A DNA stretch of 33,477 nt from Aquiflexum sp. TKW24L (GTDB lineage Bacteria; Bacteroidota; Bacteroidia; Cytophagales; Cyclobacteriaceae), in assembly GCF_023502205.1 (NCBI RefSeq), contig NZ_JAMFLG010000045.1, positions 1 to 33,477 of the forward strand. The letters are read 5' to 3'. The notes beneath the pieces are model-generated. The model was given only the letters and a program-made list of their open reading frames with translations. It was not told the DNA's origin and made no database searches. The translations under genes and the position numbers were made by a program. This document shows positions 1-10,100 of the stretch, one piece after another (the first letter of the stretch is position 1; the number at the start of each line of letters is the position of its first letter).

Positions 1-360
1 ATAATTCGATCTACCGAGAATTATCCTTAAGTTTGGGATTGTCTGATTATTTCCAATTATATATTGGCAAGGATAAGAGGGTGGAATTACATGCCGATAG
101 CTATCGGCATCCACCCAGCCACCACCGAAGGTCTTAACTACGCCCATGGGGGTTCTTAATTTCAAGTGTTGTGCTGAAGTGCCTGCCCGAAAGCAAAGCC
201 GCCAAACCGTCAGCATAAATAACTCCTAACATGGTCCGCTATTTGCAAGTTAGATTCCTGTTTTCATAGAATATTTTCTGTCTAACTTCATTCAATGCTC
301 CGATCCACTATAAATTTTTTAACTTTTCATTTATAAACCTCTGATCTAAAAACCTGTCCC
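1..360. other. Gene-free leading segment
   Basis: I find no convincing open reading frame here. The only clear structure is the 20-bp palindrome at 91-110. The last 60 bases before the DUF2254 start codon are A/T-rich, as expected for an upstream region, but I could not match a Bacteroidota TTG/TAnnTTTG promoter with good spacing. Confidence 0.6.
91..110. repeat. Perfect 20-bp palindrome
   Basis: The half-site ATGCCGATAG is followed directly by its exact reverse complement, with no spacer. It lies about 250 bp upstream of the DUF2254 gene and has no T-tract, so it does not look like an intrinsic terminator. It could be a dispersed repetitive palindrome or a dimeric protein-binding site. The sequence alone cannot decide. 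Confidence 0.7.
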
Positions 361-1665
361 ATGAAAAAAATGCTGTTTCAATGGAGTGAATTGAAAGCAA
401 CTTTTTGGTTTGTACCGGTCATTATCATCATTCTTTCCATCCTGCTATCGATAGGTTTGGTGTATTTAGATGGCTTAATTGATATTTCTCAAGATGGAAT
501 AGCGAGGCTCTTTTTGGTGAACAGTTCGGATTCAGCACGAACAATTCTATCCACGATATCCGGGGCAATGATGGGCGTAGCAGGTACAGTTTTTTCTATC
601 ACTTTAGTTGCCTTGACGCTCGCTTCCTCCCAATTCGGGCCGAGGCTTATCAAAAACTTTATGTATGTCCGACTCAATCAGGTGGTGTTGGGATCGTATG
701 TTTCTACCTACTTGTATTGCCTGCTTGTCTTGAATGCCGTCAAGGCCGGCGATGACTATACCTTCATTCCTTCCATTTCCATTTTGGTGGCAATTGTGGC
801 CGCCATCACCAATATTGTTTTACTGATTGTGTTTATCCACCGCATCGCTACCAGCATTCAGGCGGATCATGTGATCTCTGACATCTCTGACTTTATCTCC
901 AAACAAGTGCAAACTCTTTTCCCTGAAAAAATGGGGGAGGAGAAGGAGTCAGAAGCCAATATGGATATCTCCAAAGTTATTTCAGCTTACTCACAACGTA
1001 TTTCCATTAAATGCTCAAAAAGCGGTTACCTCCAGTATATCGACGGTGAAAATTTGGTGGAAATTATCAGCAAAAATGATTCATTGCTTGATATATTTCA
1101 CAGACCTGGTTCACACCTTGTAGAGGGTATTGAAATCGGGACACTGTATACTACAAGCATTTGGGAAGAAGAAGAACTTGAAAAGATTAACAAGCAATTA
1201 GTAATCGGGAAAACAAAAACCTCGCAACAAGACCTTGAATATTCTGTCCATCAGATGGTCGAAATTGCTGTCCGCGCACTTTCTCCTGGTGTCAATGATC
1301 CCTATACAGCCTTGGCTTGCATTGACAACCTGACAGCAACGATGTCTTACTTGGCACAAGCAAAATTTCCGTCCAAATACCGATATGATGAGGAAGGAAA
1401 TCTAAGGGTGATTGCTGATGTGATAGATTTTGAAGGAGTTTTGGATGCGGCATTCAACCAGATCCGGCAATTTTCAGAAGGAAGTCCCGCGGTGATCATC
1501 AGGTTGATGGAGGCATTGATTACCATCGGTGGATTTACAAATGAAAGGCACAAAAAGGCGGTGGTCAAACATGCCGAAATGGTGTTGAATAACGGCAAGC
1601 GTACGATCGAGGAGGAAAATGACCTTCAGGATTTGATCAAAAGGTCAGAGAAGATTTTAAATTAG
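361..1665 (+). CDS. DUF2254 family membrane protein
   Basis: A 434-residue inner-membrane protein of the DUF2254 family, whose function is unknown. Four hydrophobic segments are visible, at about residues 15-37, 62-90, 105-128 and 135-160. They are followed by a soluble C-terminal region of about 270 residues. Family hallmarks are the SSQFGPRLIKNF stretch after the second membrane segment and ALSPGVNDPYTA in the soluble part. The length is normal for the family and the gene looks intact. It is a single gene, followed by 219 non-coding bases before the peptidase gene, so it is probably its own transcription unit. The ATG start at 361 is followed at once by a lysine-rich N-terminus and the first membrane segment, which supports it. 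Confidence 0.88.
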   Translation: MKKMLFQWSELKATFWFVPVIIIILSILLSIGLVYLDGLIDISQDGIARLFLVNSSDSARTILSTISGAMMGVAGTVFSITLVALTLASSQFGPRLIKNFMYVRLNQVVLGSYVSTYLYCLLVLNAVKAGDDYTFIPSISILVAIVAAITNIVLLIVFIHRIATSIQADHVISDISDFISKQVQTLFPEKMGEEKESEANMDISKVISAYSQRISIKCSKSGYLQYIDGENLVEIISKNDSLLDIFHRPGSHLVEGIEIGTLYTTSIWEEEELEKINKQLVIGKTKTSQQDLEYSVHQMVEIAVRALSPGVNDPYTALACIDNLTATMSYLAQAKFPSKYRYDEEGNLRVIADVIDFEGVLDAAFNQIRQFSEGSPAVIIRLMEALITIGGFTNERHKKAVVKHAEMVLNNGKRTIEEENDLQDLIKRSEKILN

Positions 1666-1884
1666 TTGGTTGAATCAGGTATCAGTATTTTTTCTATAGA
1701 CGAAACCATGAAAAATTAGTATTTTGGTACTTGTAATCGTAACGGTAAAACGACTTAGTTAGCCTTTGTGAAGACATGTTAGAATGAGTGTTGCTACGAT
1801 AATTAGCCAAAAATCCAAAACCTCATTTTTTCAATCAATTCCTTATAATTCCTGCAATTTTTCTAACCAAAAAAAATATACCTT

Positions 1885-3957
1885 ATGAAAAACCACATAA
1901 TAATTCCAATGCTATTTTTCGCAGCTTGCTTAAGCGCTATATCCCAAGAAGATCCCTATAAGTGGATGGAGGAGGTAGAGGGAGATCGGGCCCTAGAATT
2001 TGTGAAAAAGCAAAACAAGATCACAGAAGAAAGACTCAGCAGCCAAAAAGAGTACCAGGATATTTTTAACAAAAGTCTGGAGATCTATAATTCACCGGAT
2101 AGAATAGCTTATCCGACCATCAACGGGGATTTCATCTATAACTTTTGGCAGGACAAAGAGCATGTAAGGGGGATTTGGAGAAGGGCTTCTAAATCAAGCT
2201 ATGTTTCCGGCAACCCTGATTGGGAAGTGCTTCTGGATTTGGATGAAATGTCCAAAAAGGATAATGTCCAATGGGTTTTTAAAGGAGCTTCGGGCCTGCA
2301 CCCGACCTATGATTTGTTCCTCGTCAATCTGTCAAAAGGAGGTGGAGACGCGGTTGAGATCAGAGAATTTGATGTTAACAAAAAGGCCTTTGTCAATGAT
2401 GGTTTTTTTATTGACGAGTCAAAAGGGGGAGCTGATTTTATTGACAGAAACACTTTGATTGTTTACACAGAGTTTGGGGAGAATTCAATGACCACTTCAG
2501 GGTATCCAAGACAGGTCAGAATGTGGAAAAGAGGAACCACTCTTCAAGATGCCCTGTTAATTTATGAGGCAGAAGAAACAGATTTGGGCTCATTCGGAGG
2601 ACAAATCAGAGACGGTTCTGAAAGCTATACGCTCATTACCAAAGCCATAACTATTTTTTCATACCATACCTACCTTTGGTTGAATAATAAACTTGTCAAA
2701 TTGGATATTCCTGAAGATGCTTCCATTTCAGGATTGTTAAACAATCAAGCGGTTTTGAATCTGAAATCAGACTGGAATGTCAATGGCAAGATTTACGCAC
2801 AAGGAACATTGATAAGTCTGGATTTGAAGGAACTGATCGATGGGCAAAAAAAGATCCAAGTGATATTCCAACCGGATGAGCAGACAAGTGTGCAGGGTGT
2901 AAGTTCAACGAAATCCAAGCTGTTGGTGAATCTACTGACCAACGTTAAAAGCGAATTGTACATCTATTCTTTTGACAATGGAAAATGGGAAAAGGAAAAA
3001 GTCAATGCGCCAGACTTGGGGACTATTGGCCTTGCTGCCACTGACGAGCTTTCGGGTGAGTACTTTTTTACATTCACCAACTTCCTTACGCCAACTACGC
3101 TATTTATAGCAAATGCCGATGATAATTCATATAAACCCTTTAAATCTTTGCCTGCCTATTTTGACGGAAGTAAATACCAGGTGCAACAATTCCAAGCAAA
3201 GTCAAAAGATGGGACGTTGGTTCCCTACTTCGTAGTATCCTCTAAATCAGCCAAGTTAGATGGCACAAATCCGACTTTGCTTTATGCTTATGGAGGATTT
3301 GAGGTATCCCAAGTTCCCAATTATTCTGCTACCACAGGAACGGCGTGGTTGGAAAATGGGGGCGTGTATGTCCTTGCCAACATCCGTGGAGGAGGGGAAT
3401 TTGGTCCAAAATGGCATCAGGCAGGATTAAAGGAAAAAAGACAAAATGTCTATGATGATTTCCACGCCGTGGCAGAAGACCTGATTTCAAGGAAAATCAC
3501 CTCCAATAAAAACCTGGGAATATATGGCGGGAGTAATGGCGGTTTGCTTGTAGGGGTTGCGTTTACACAGCGGCCTGACTTGTATCAAGCTGTCGTCTGT
3601 GCGGTACCTTTATTGGACATGCAGCGTTACAACCAATTGCTTGCAGGAGCAAGTTGGATGGGAGAATATGGAGACCCTGACAAGCCCGAACAATGGGCAT
3701 TTATTAAAAAATACTCTCCTTATCATAACCTGAAAGAAGGTGTCGCCTATCCTGAAGTTTACTTTTTCACTTCCACCAAAGATGACCGGGTTCACCCCGG
3801 TCATGCCCGTAAGATGGCTGCAAAAATGATGGACATGGGATATCCTATCTTGTATTATGAAAATACTGAAGGCGGTCATGCCGGTTCATCCACTAATGAA
3901 CAGCGGGCAAAATCCACTGCCTTGATGTATGCTTATTTGTTGATGAAGTTGCGGTGA
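1885..3957 (+). CDS. Secreted prolyl oligopeptidase family serine peptidase (S9A)
   Basis: A 690-residue peptidase that should cleave short peptides after proline. The N-terminus has a short signal peptide ending near residue 20 (AISQ), so it is probably exported to the periplasm. The DPYKWMEE motif just after it is typical of the family's N-terminal segment. Residues ~65-400 correspond to the seven-bladed propeller that restricts access to the active site. The alpha/beta-hydrolase domain follows from about 430. The catalytic triad is readable: Ser550 in GGSNGG, Asp633/Asp634 in KDDRVHPGHA, and His665 in EGGHAG. The length is normal and no lesion is seen. It stands alone on the plus strand, with a repeat-rich gene-free kilobase downstream. 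Confidence 0.93.
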   Translation: MKNHIIIPMLFFAACLSAISQEDPYKWMEEVEGDRALEFVKKQNKITEERLSSQKEYQDIFNKSLEIYNSPDRIAYPTINGDFIYNFWQDKEHVRGIWRRASKSSYVSGNPDWEVLLDLDEMSKKDNVQWVFKGASGLHPTYDLFLVNLSKGGGDAVEIREFDVNKKAFVNDGFFIDESKGGADFIDRNTLIVYTEFGENSMTTSGYPRQVRMWKRGTTLQDALLIYEAEETDLGSFGGQIRDGSESYTLITKAITIFSYHTYLWLNNKLVKLDIPEDASISGLLNNQAVLNLKSDWNVNGKIYAQGTLISLDLKELIDGQKKIQVIFQPDEQTSVQGVSSTKSKLLVNLLTNVKSELYIYSFDNGKWEKEKVNAPDLGTIGLAATDELSGEYFFTFTNFLTPTTLFIANADDNSYKPFKSLPAYFDGSKYQVQQFQAKSKDGTLVPYFVVSSKSAKLDGTNPTLLYAYGGFEVSQVPNYSATTGTAWLENGGVYVLANIRGGGEFGPKWHQAGLKEKRQNVYDDFHAVAEDLISRKITSNKNLGIYGGSNGGLLVGVAFTQRPDLYQAVVCAVPLLDMQRYNQLLAGASWMGEYGDPDKPEQWAFIKKYSPYHNLKEGVAYPEVYFFTSTKDDRVHPGHARKMAAKMMDMGYPILYYENTEGGHAGSSTNEQRAKSTALMYAYLLMKLR

Positions 3958-4020
3958 GAGAAACGGAAGTAGAAGGATGGGTAACCGATGGGGGGGTTGG
4001 GACAAAAGCCACATAGTGGC

Positions 4021-4176
4021 GAAATTCTGGTAGCCTTGGGAAAGGTGCTATAACAATCTTCATACTATCAGTAATTCCCATGCACCGCGGCCCATGGTGA
4101 AATGGGAATGCCGTTATTTTTATTTTGGTCATGGATTTTATAAATAGGAGAATTCTCATTACCGAAATGGTAGGGG
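4021..4176 (+). repeat. Copy 1 of a ~156-bp direct repeat with internal hairpin
   Basis: This block recurs at 4435-4591 with scattered substitutions and a fully conserved core of more than 50 bp in its first half. It contains an inverted repeat, ATTCCCAT at 4074-4081 and ATGGGAAT at 4102-4109, flanking a GC-rich loop. It is non-coding and has the look of a dispersed REP-like element. Confidence 0.85.
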
Positions 4177-4434
4177 TATTTTTTCTAATTCAATTGTGTA
4201 GATATATTCTTTATGTTTTTTTCTCTGTCACTTTTTGTCTTACCACAAAAAGTAACCAAAAAAGGCAAGAAATTTTAATCCTATCCACACACTTGGCCAC
4301 CGCCGGCCCGGAAAAATTTCCTCCTCCCCACAGTTGTTCCATTTTATGATTTTCATTAAAAATTAGATTCCTGATTTATAAACCAATGAAATTTCTATTC
4401 TTTAGTCTTCTTCGACAATCAGCCCCATCGGGGT

Positions 4435-4591
4435 GAAATCTTGGTAGCCATGGGAAAGGTGCTATAACAATCTTCATACTATCAGTAATTCCCATGCACC
4501 GCGGCCCTTGGTGAAATAGGAATGCCGTTTTTTTTATTTCGGTCACGGATTTAGTAAAGCAGGAAAATCATTATTACCGAAATGGTAGGGG
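4435..4591 (+). repeat. Copy 2 of the ~156-bp direct repeat
   Basis: This is the second copy of the element at 4021-4176, in the same orientation, with starts 414 bp apart. The hairpin is partly eroded here: the right arm reads ATAGGAAT instead of ATGGGAAT. The copies have diverged most after the hairpin, in the T-rich stretch and the segment following it. Confidence 0.85.
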
Positions 4592-4652
4592 AAATCAAGT
4601 AAGGTACTACAAGGAATGGTATAGATGGGAGGTAGCTCAAGGGTAACCCAGA

Positions 4653-4707
4653 GGCGGAGTATCCCTAGCTAGGACACGGAGTATCCTTAACTGAGAGGCG
4701 GAGTATG
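4653..4707 (+). repeat. Short tandem repeat, 22-nt period
   Basis: The heptamer GGAGTAT begins at 4655, 4677 and 4699, exactly 22 bases apart, embedded in similar flanks (GGCGGAGTAT twice, CACGGAGTAT once). It is non-coding and lies just downstream of the second 156-bp element. Confidence 0.7.
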
Positions 4708-4985
4708 GTTAAGGGGAATATAGGACAAGGTGGGCGGGACTATACCTGAGGGATAGGGGAACATGCACGTAAACCCATGACATCACCTTTTCTTGATTAT
4801 CAAACCTTTACCTGTTTTTTGAAAAATACCCTGATCACGGGATAGGGAACAAAAGGATTTTTAAACTAGATTAGCCGATCAAGAATTGGAGGTACAAGTT
4901 TGCAATTCAAAAAAGTATTCAATAAAAAGTATCAGGAAAACAGTAATCCTGAAAATTCTAAAATCATTAAATCCTGATTCTGACG

Positions 4986-6026
4986 ATGAGCAAAGAACTT
5001 CAATATCATCCACTTGTTGCTTCGATCAAAGAATTAATAGAGCAAAGTAAGCAATAGATAGCTGTTTCTGTAAATGCTACCATGAGTATGCTCTATTGGC
5101 AAATAGGAAAGCGTATAAATCAAGAGATTGAAAATAAAAACCACAGTGAAAAATATGGAAAACAGATTGTCGCTACACTGTGGCGACAATTAGAAAAAGA
5201 ATACGGAACATCCTTTTCTGAGAAAAATCTCCGCAGAATGATGCAGTTTGCTGAAGTTTTTCCAGATGAAAAGATTGTCGTATCACTGATGCGACAATTG
5301 AGTTGGTCGCATATCAAAATTCTCATCCCCATTGAAGAATCATTAAAACGCGAGTTTTACATCGAAATGTGCATACTCGAAAAATGGAGTGTTCGGGTTT
5401 TTCAAGAACGCATACAATCGCTTTTGTATGAACGAACAGCCATCAGCAAAAAACCGGAATTGACCATCCGGCAAGATTTAGAACTACTCAAAAACGAGCA
5501 AAAGCTAAATCCTGATTTGGTTTTCAGAGACCCTTACTTTTTAGATTTCTTAGGTTTGGGTGATCTGTATTCTGAAAAAGACTTAGAGACAAGCATCATT
5601 GCTGAGTTGCAGCGCTTTTTAATAGAATTGGGGAGCGATTTTGCTTTTTTGTCCAGACAAAAACAGATTAGCATAGATAACCGGGATTACTACATTGATT
5701 TGCTTTTTTACCACCGCAGGTTGAAATGCTTGGTAGCCATCGACCTAAAAATCGGTGAATTTGAAGCAAGCTACAAAGGTCAAATGGAGTTTTATCTGAG
5801 ATATCTAGAAAAATACGAGCAAGTGGAAGGGGAAAATACTCCGATTGGTTTGATCCTATGCACAGGAAAAAACGAAGAACATGTGGAGTTGATGCAATTG
5901 GATAAAAGCAATATTCGGGTGGCAGACTATATGACTATCTTGCCCTCACAAAAAATATTGCGGGAAAAGTTGCATAGAGCGGTAGAGATAGCCCATCAAA
6001 AATTAAACGCCAAGAATGATGAGTAA
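4986..6026 (+). pseudogene. DUF1016/YhcG-type PD-(D/E)XK nuclease gene interrupted by an early amber stop
   Basis: The natural frame appears to start at ATG 4986 (MSKELQYHPLVASIK...). It meets TAG at 5055-5057, codon 24, and then continues without another stop to 6026. Ignoring the stop gives 346 residues, about the normal family length. The position of the TAG matches a glutamine-rich stretch (SKQ-stop-IAVSVNA), so a CAG-to-TAG change is the simplest explanation. The N-terminal half is the DUF1016_N helical domain (LLYWQIGKRI-like start). The C-terminal half is the nuclease fold, with YYIDLLFYHRRLKCLVAIDLK carrying the predicted acidic and lysine residues. A 314-residue product could start at ATG 5082 or 5088, so residual function is possible. 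Members of the family occur with restriction-modification and other defence genes, but this copy is solitary. Confidence 0.8.
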
Positions 6027-6141
6027 AGTAGGACAGATAGAACGTGCGACCCAAAATTGACTGGTATAGCTCTTTAAGGAAGATTTACAATATCGATATT
6101 TTTGACACATCCACATACTCTACTAAAAGCCAACCCAATCT

Positions 6142-7167
6142 TTACATCATAAAATTAAAGCACTTCAAAACCCTGCTTTTTTGGTTACGGGATTTGGGAT
6201 CGCCCATCAGGAACTGGTAGCGGAAAGAAACTTCATGGGCGCCTTGGGTTTGGAAGCCAATGTTGGAGATCATAAAATCATAGCTATAGCCGATAACCAT
6301 GCCATTGTCTAAGTTAATGCCCAACAGGAAAATAATAGAATCCTGATTTGGCATGTCCCTTACACCAGGAATACCTCTGAATCCCAATCCGCCAATCACA
6401 TTTCCATAGAGCATCTGAACGCCAAGGTCTAGTTGCTGAAAAGGGTTTTGGTTTTTGTAGTTGGCGAGGATAGACACCTGATTTTCAAACTTAGATCCGA
6501 AATAATTGCTTGTGCCCAAAGGGAAATTGATTCCACCGTGAAAGCTCCATTTTATTGGAAGGAAGCCGGCTTCGTTGTCAGGGAAAAAGCTCAGTCCAGG
6601 CCTATTGACATGGTGTGCCGAGCCACCCAACCAAAAATATTCGTTGTTGACCAAAGCCCCAAAGGAAAGGTCGAGGTATCCATTTGGCTCAAATTCCGGA
6701 ATTTGGTCGATGGTGGTTTGGTTGACTGTGCGGTTAAAAAGATCCACCTGATCACCAAATACGAGGTTGTCGAGTTGCGCACTTCGTCTTACCCATGCCC
6801 CTTGCCCTCCAAACCTGAAATTCCAAGTATCTGCTACTTGCAGGTTGTAGCTGTACAAAAGCGATACATCCGTAGTATTGATCTGCATGTTGGATTCTTG
6901 GAAGCTGTTGACCATAAAGCCAAAGCCGCTGTTCAGGTCAAAACTGTAATGGTCAAAATACGCTGAGTAGGCATTGAAGTCATAATTCAGTCCGGGCCAC
7001 TGTTTGCGATAATTGACGCCCACCCGGGTCAATTCCGTTGAGCCGGTCAGGGCAGGGTTAAGGTTGAGCGGAGAGGCATAAAACTGCGAAAAATGGAAAT
7101 CCTGTGCCGACACATGAAGGAAGGCAAGGAGTAAGATCAACGAGGTTATGATTCTTTTTACCATCAT
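6142..7167 (-). CDS. PorP/SprF family type IX secretion outer-membrane protein
   Basis: A 341-residue predicted outer-membrane beta-barrel of the PorP/SprF family, whose members work with type IX secretion substrates and surface adhesins such as SprB. The signal peptide is evident (two Met, Lys-Arg, hydrophobic stretch, cleavage after VSAQ near residue 22). The mature N-terminus DFHFSQFYASPLNLNPALTG is the hallmark of the family. The start overlaps the stop of the upstream 1648-aa T9SS substrate in an ATGA (7164-7167), implying translational coupling. The pairing of a PorP/SprF protein with a CHU_C-type substrate is a recurrent Bacteroidota arrangement, so this one probably anchors or helps display that specific partner. 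The stop faces the convergent DUF1016 gene, with only 115 bases between them and no obvious terminator. Confidence 0.93.
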   Translation of the reverse strand: MMVKRIITSLILLLAFLHVSAQDFHFSQFYASPLNLNPALTGSTELTRVGVNYRKQWPGLNYDFNAYSAYFDHYSFDLNSGFGFMVNSFQESNMQINTTDVSLLYSYNLQVADTWNFRFGGQGAWVRRSAQLDNLVFGDQVDLFNRTVNQTTIDQIPEFEPNGYLDLSFGALVNNEYFWLGGSAHHVNRPGLSFFPDNEAGFLPIKWSFHGGINFPLGTSNYFGSKFENQVSILANYKNQNPFQQLDLGVQMLYGNVIGGLGFRGIPGVRDMPNQDSIIFLLGINLDNGMVIGYSYDFMISNIGFQTQGAHEVSFRYQFLMGDPKSRNQKSRVLKCFNFMM

Positions 7168-10100
7168 TTCAGTAAGAGGAAGACCTCCGTTTGTGTTTGT
7201 ACCCGACCATCTACGGTTTCAAATTTGAGCCTATACACATAATTGCCCGGCATGGCATAATCACCGCCGACTTTCCCGTCCCATCCTTGGGAATTGATGT
7301 CCTGGGTGTAGAAAATGGTTTCTCCCCATTTGTTCAGGATCCAGAATTCAACTTTTGTGATATTGACAAATTTTGGGAAGAAGTAATCGTTGACACCATC
7401 CCCGTTAGGAGAGAATACATTGGGAACTACCAAGAAAAAGTCTGTGATTTCGATTTCTCTTTTGATTTCCTGAATACAACCATTGGCATCAATCGCTTGA
7501 AGGATGACAACATATTTTCCTCCTTTTTGATAGGTATGAGTTGGGTTGGTCTCTGAACTTGTATTTCCATCTCCAAAATCCCAGAAGTAGGTGATGATAT
7601 TGCCTATGGTTTTATTTTCAAAAGTGATGGGAATACCGACAAGGAAGGACCCATTTTGGTCATACCCAATTGATTTGATATCAGTATTTAAGACCACATT
7701 GGAGTCGTCTACTTGATAGGATTCTCTGTATGTGCAGCCTGCGCCATCGGTAATATTCAGGATAAACAGTCCGGACCTATTGGTAGACATTTTCAAACCT
7801 CCTTGACTTGCCTCTCCTCCTGACCATTGGATCGAATAAGGGGGGACTCCACCTGCGATAGCAATAGTAAACTCTTCAATGATTTCTCTTGGTTCACAAA
7901 CCACCCTTGTATTTCTTACCGTCACTACTTCTAGGGGAGCGGGTCTTTTGATGATATAACTGCCTTGGGTCAAACAGCCATTGGCATCTCTGACTTCCAA
8001 AGAATAGGGACCGGATGAAAGATTTGTCAAATTCTGTTGGGTACTGCCGTTACTCCACCTGAAAGTAAAGGGTGGTGTTCCTCCGGCTACATTGACCTGA
8101 ATACTTCCGCTTTGAGGATTGTTACAGTTGAGTGCATCTGTCACGGTAGGTTCCAATACCAAAGGATCGGGCTGGATGATATTGTATTCACTTCGGATCG
8201 GGCAGATCCCAAATTTGGTCAGAGTCACACCATATGTTCCGGGTGCTAGGTTAAATAAGCCTGGCAACTCCTGCCCGTTATCCCATTTGATATTGACACC
8301 TTCAGTTCCACCTTCGATATTGAGATCTATGGCACCATCATTTTTCCCAAAACAGGTGATTTGTTTCACTTGAGAATTGATTTTGAAAACCGGCGCATCC
8401 ACGATACTTACAGACTGGGTCAGAATACAACCAGCTTGATCTGATACTGTCACAGTGTAAGTGCCGGGGCCCACATTTTGAAAAGAAGTAAGTTTTGATC
8501 CAAAATCCCAGTTAATCTCATAGGGTGCCACACCCCCGGTCACCGTAAGGTCGATCTGTCCATCAAATGCCTCGTAGCAGGAGATATCTCTTTTCGTGAT
8601 CTGGATTGCGAGGCGGGTATCAGGTTCCTTTATGACAATCGGACCTGTAGAGACCGCGCAATTGTTGTTGTCTACCAAGGTCAGTTGGTAGGTACCTGAA
8701 AGTATATTTTGAAGGATTGGTCCATTGGCAGGAAATGGCTGACCATTCCTTGTCCAATTGTATCGGTAAGGCTGTGAAATGATTCCTCCCGAAGCGGCCA
8801 CTTCAATTCTTCCCGTGGCATCTCCTTTGCAAAAAACATCTCTCGTGGAAACAAGTGAAACCTGTAATGCTTCCGGTTGGGTGATGGAATAATCCCTTGA
8901 AATGCTACAACCAAATTCATCTTCGATCAAGACTGAGTACCCGCCCGGAATTAGGTTTTCGATAATTGATGTATTTGCTGTAAATCCATTTGGCCCTGTC
9001 CAGGTAAATATAAAATTACCATTCCCACCGGTTGGATTGGCGGTGATTTTACCATCATTGGCCCCAAAGCAACTGATTCCAAATCCAGAAAAATCAGACA
9101 CATTGTTAGGCAGGGTAATCGAGGGATTGACTGTGATGCGATAGACCTGAGGTGTTCCCGAGCAAATGGCTTGTGTACCGACTGAAGCAATTACCTGATA
9201 AGTTACAGTGACAGGATTAGGAGTCGGATTGGTCAATGATTGGACGGGGATCGTATTTCCTGTTCCCGACAAAGCCACTCCCTGTGCACCGTTTGGAATT
9301 GCGGTCCAAGTGAAAGTTGCGTTGGCTACGTCACTGGAGATGATGATGGGTTCGTTGGATGTTCCTGTACACAAAGTTTGGTCAGGGAGGGAGAAAGCAA
9401 TCGAAGGTCTAGGTTGGACAGTAACAGTCAGGGTGAAAGGTGCACCCGGGCAGACGCCTATGTACGGTGTAATTTGATAGGTGACTATTCCTGGTTGATT
9501 GGTATTGTTGATGAGAATATTTTGGATGGCAGTCACTGGTTCAGTAGCATCTGTTGCTCCCGAAATGTTGGGTTCCGCGACCACAGTCCATGTAAATAAA
9601 GAACCCTGAACCAACCCTTGAGGTGTAAAATTCAGAGCTGTCTCACTGCATATTTCCAAGGTTTCATCTAAATAGACAGGCTCAGGATTGACTGTGATTT
9701 TATAAACAGCGACAAGTTCTTCGCAGGCACCGAGGTCTTCTGCTACAATTTTGGCCGAGAAAATCACCTCAATAGGATTGTTGGAAGTATTCTTTAAAGT
9801 TTGGGTTGGGATGAGATTGATGCCACTTTCAATGACACCTTGGACACCATTGGCTTGGGCATCCCACTCGATTTCAAAACCCAATGGGTCAGAAAGGAGG
9901 GTAACCGGAGCTGTAGTTTCGCCAGAACAGATAACCTGATCAGGAATAGAAAATCCAACCACCGGAGCTGGTAGGACGGTGATTGTTACTGCATCAGAAT
10001 TAACACAGCCTGTTACGGTATTTCTCACCAAAACAGAATATGTAGTAGTCTCTGAAGGTTTGATGGTTGGAGTTTTTGTATTGGCATTTTGGATAGGACT

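Larger units (their letters stand above)
3958..4985. other. Gene-free, repeat-rich kilobase
   Basis: Between the peptidase and the DUF1016 gene there is about 1 kb without a credible gene. Short open frames here are not plausible proteins, and two of them fall within a duplicated DNA element. The contents are two copies of a ~156-bp element (4021-4176 and 4435-4591) and a short 22-nt-period repeat around 4655-4705. No transposase or terminal inverted repeats were seen. Confidence 0.7.

Noticed and set aside
4125-4349. Small plus-strand protein of 74 residues
   Set aside because: It begins inside the 156-bp repeat element, has no recognisable domain and does not resemble its neighbours in composition.
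3958-4985. Degraded insertion sequence around the 156-bp repeats
   Set aside because: No transposase fragments or terminal inverted repeats could be recognised; only the two direct copies with their internal hairpins are visible.
8902-9939. Plus-strand reading frames antisense to the giant T9SS gene
   Set aside because: The minus-strand product has clear PKD, SprB and CHU_C signatures throughout, so the antisense frames are shadows.
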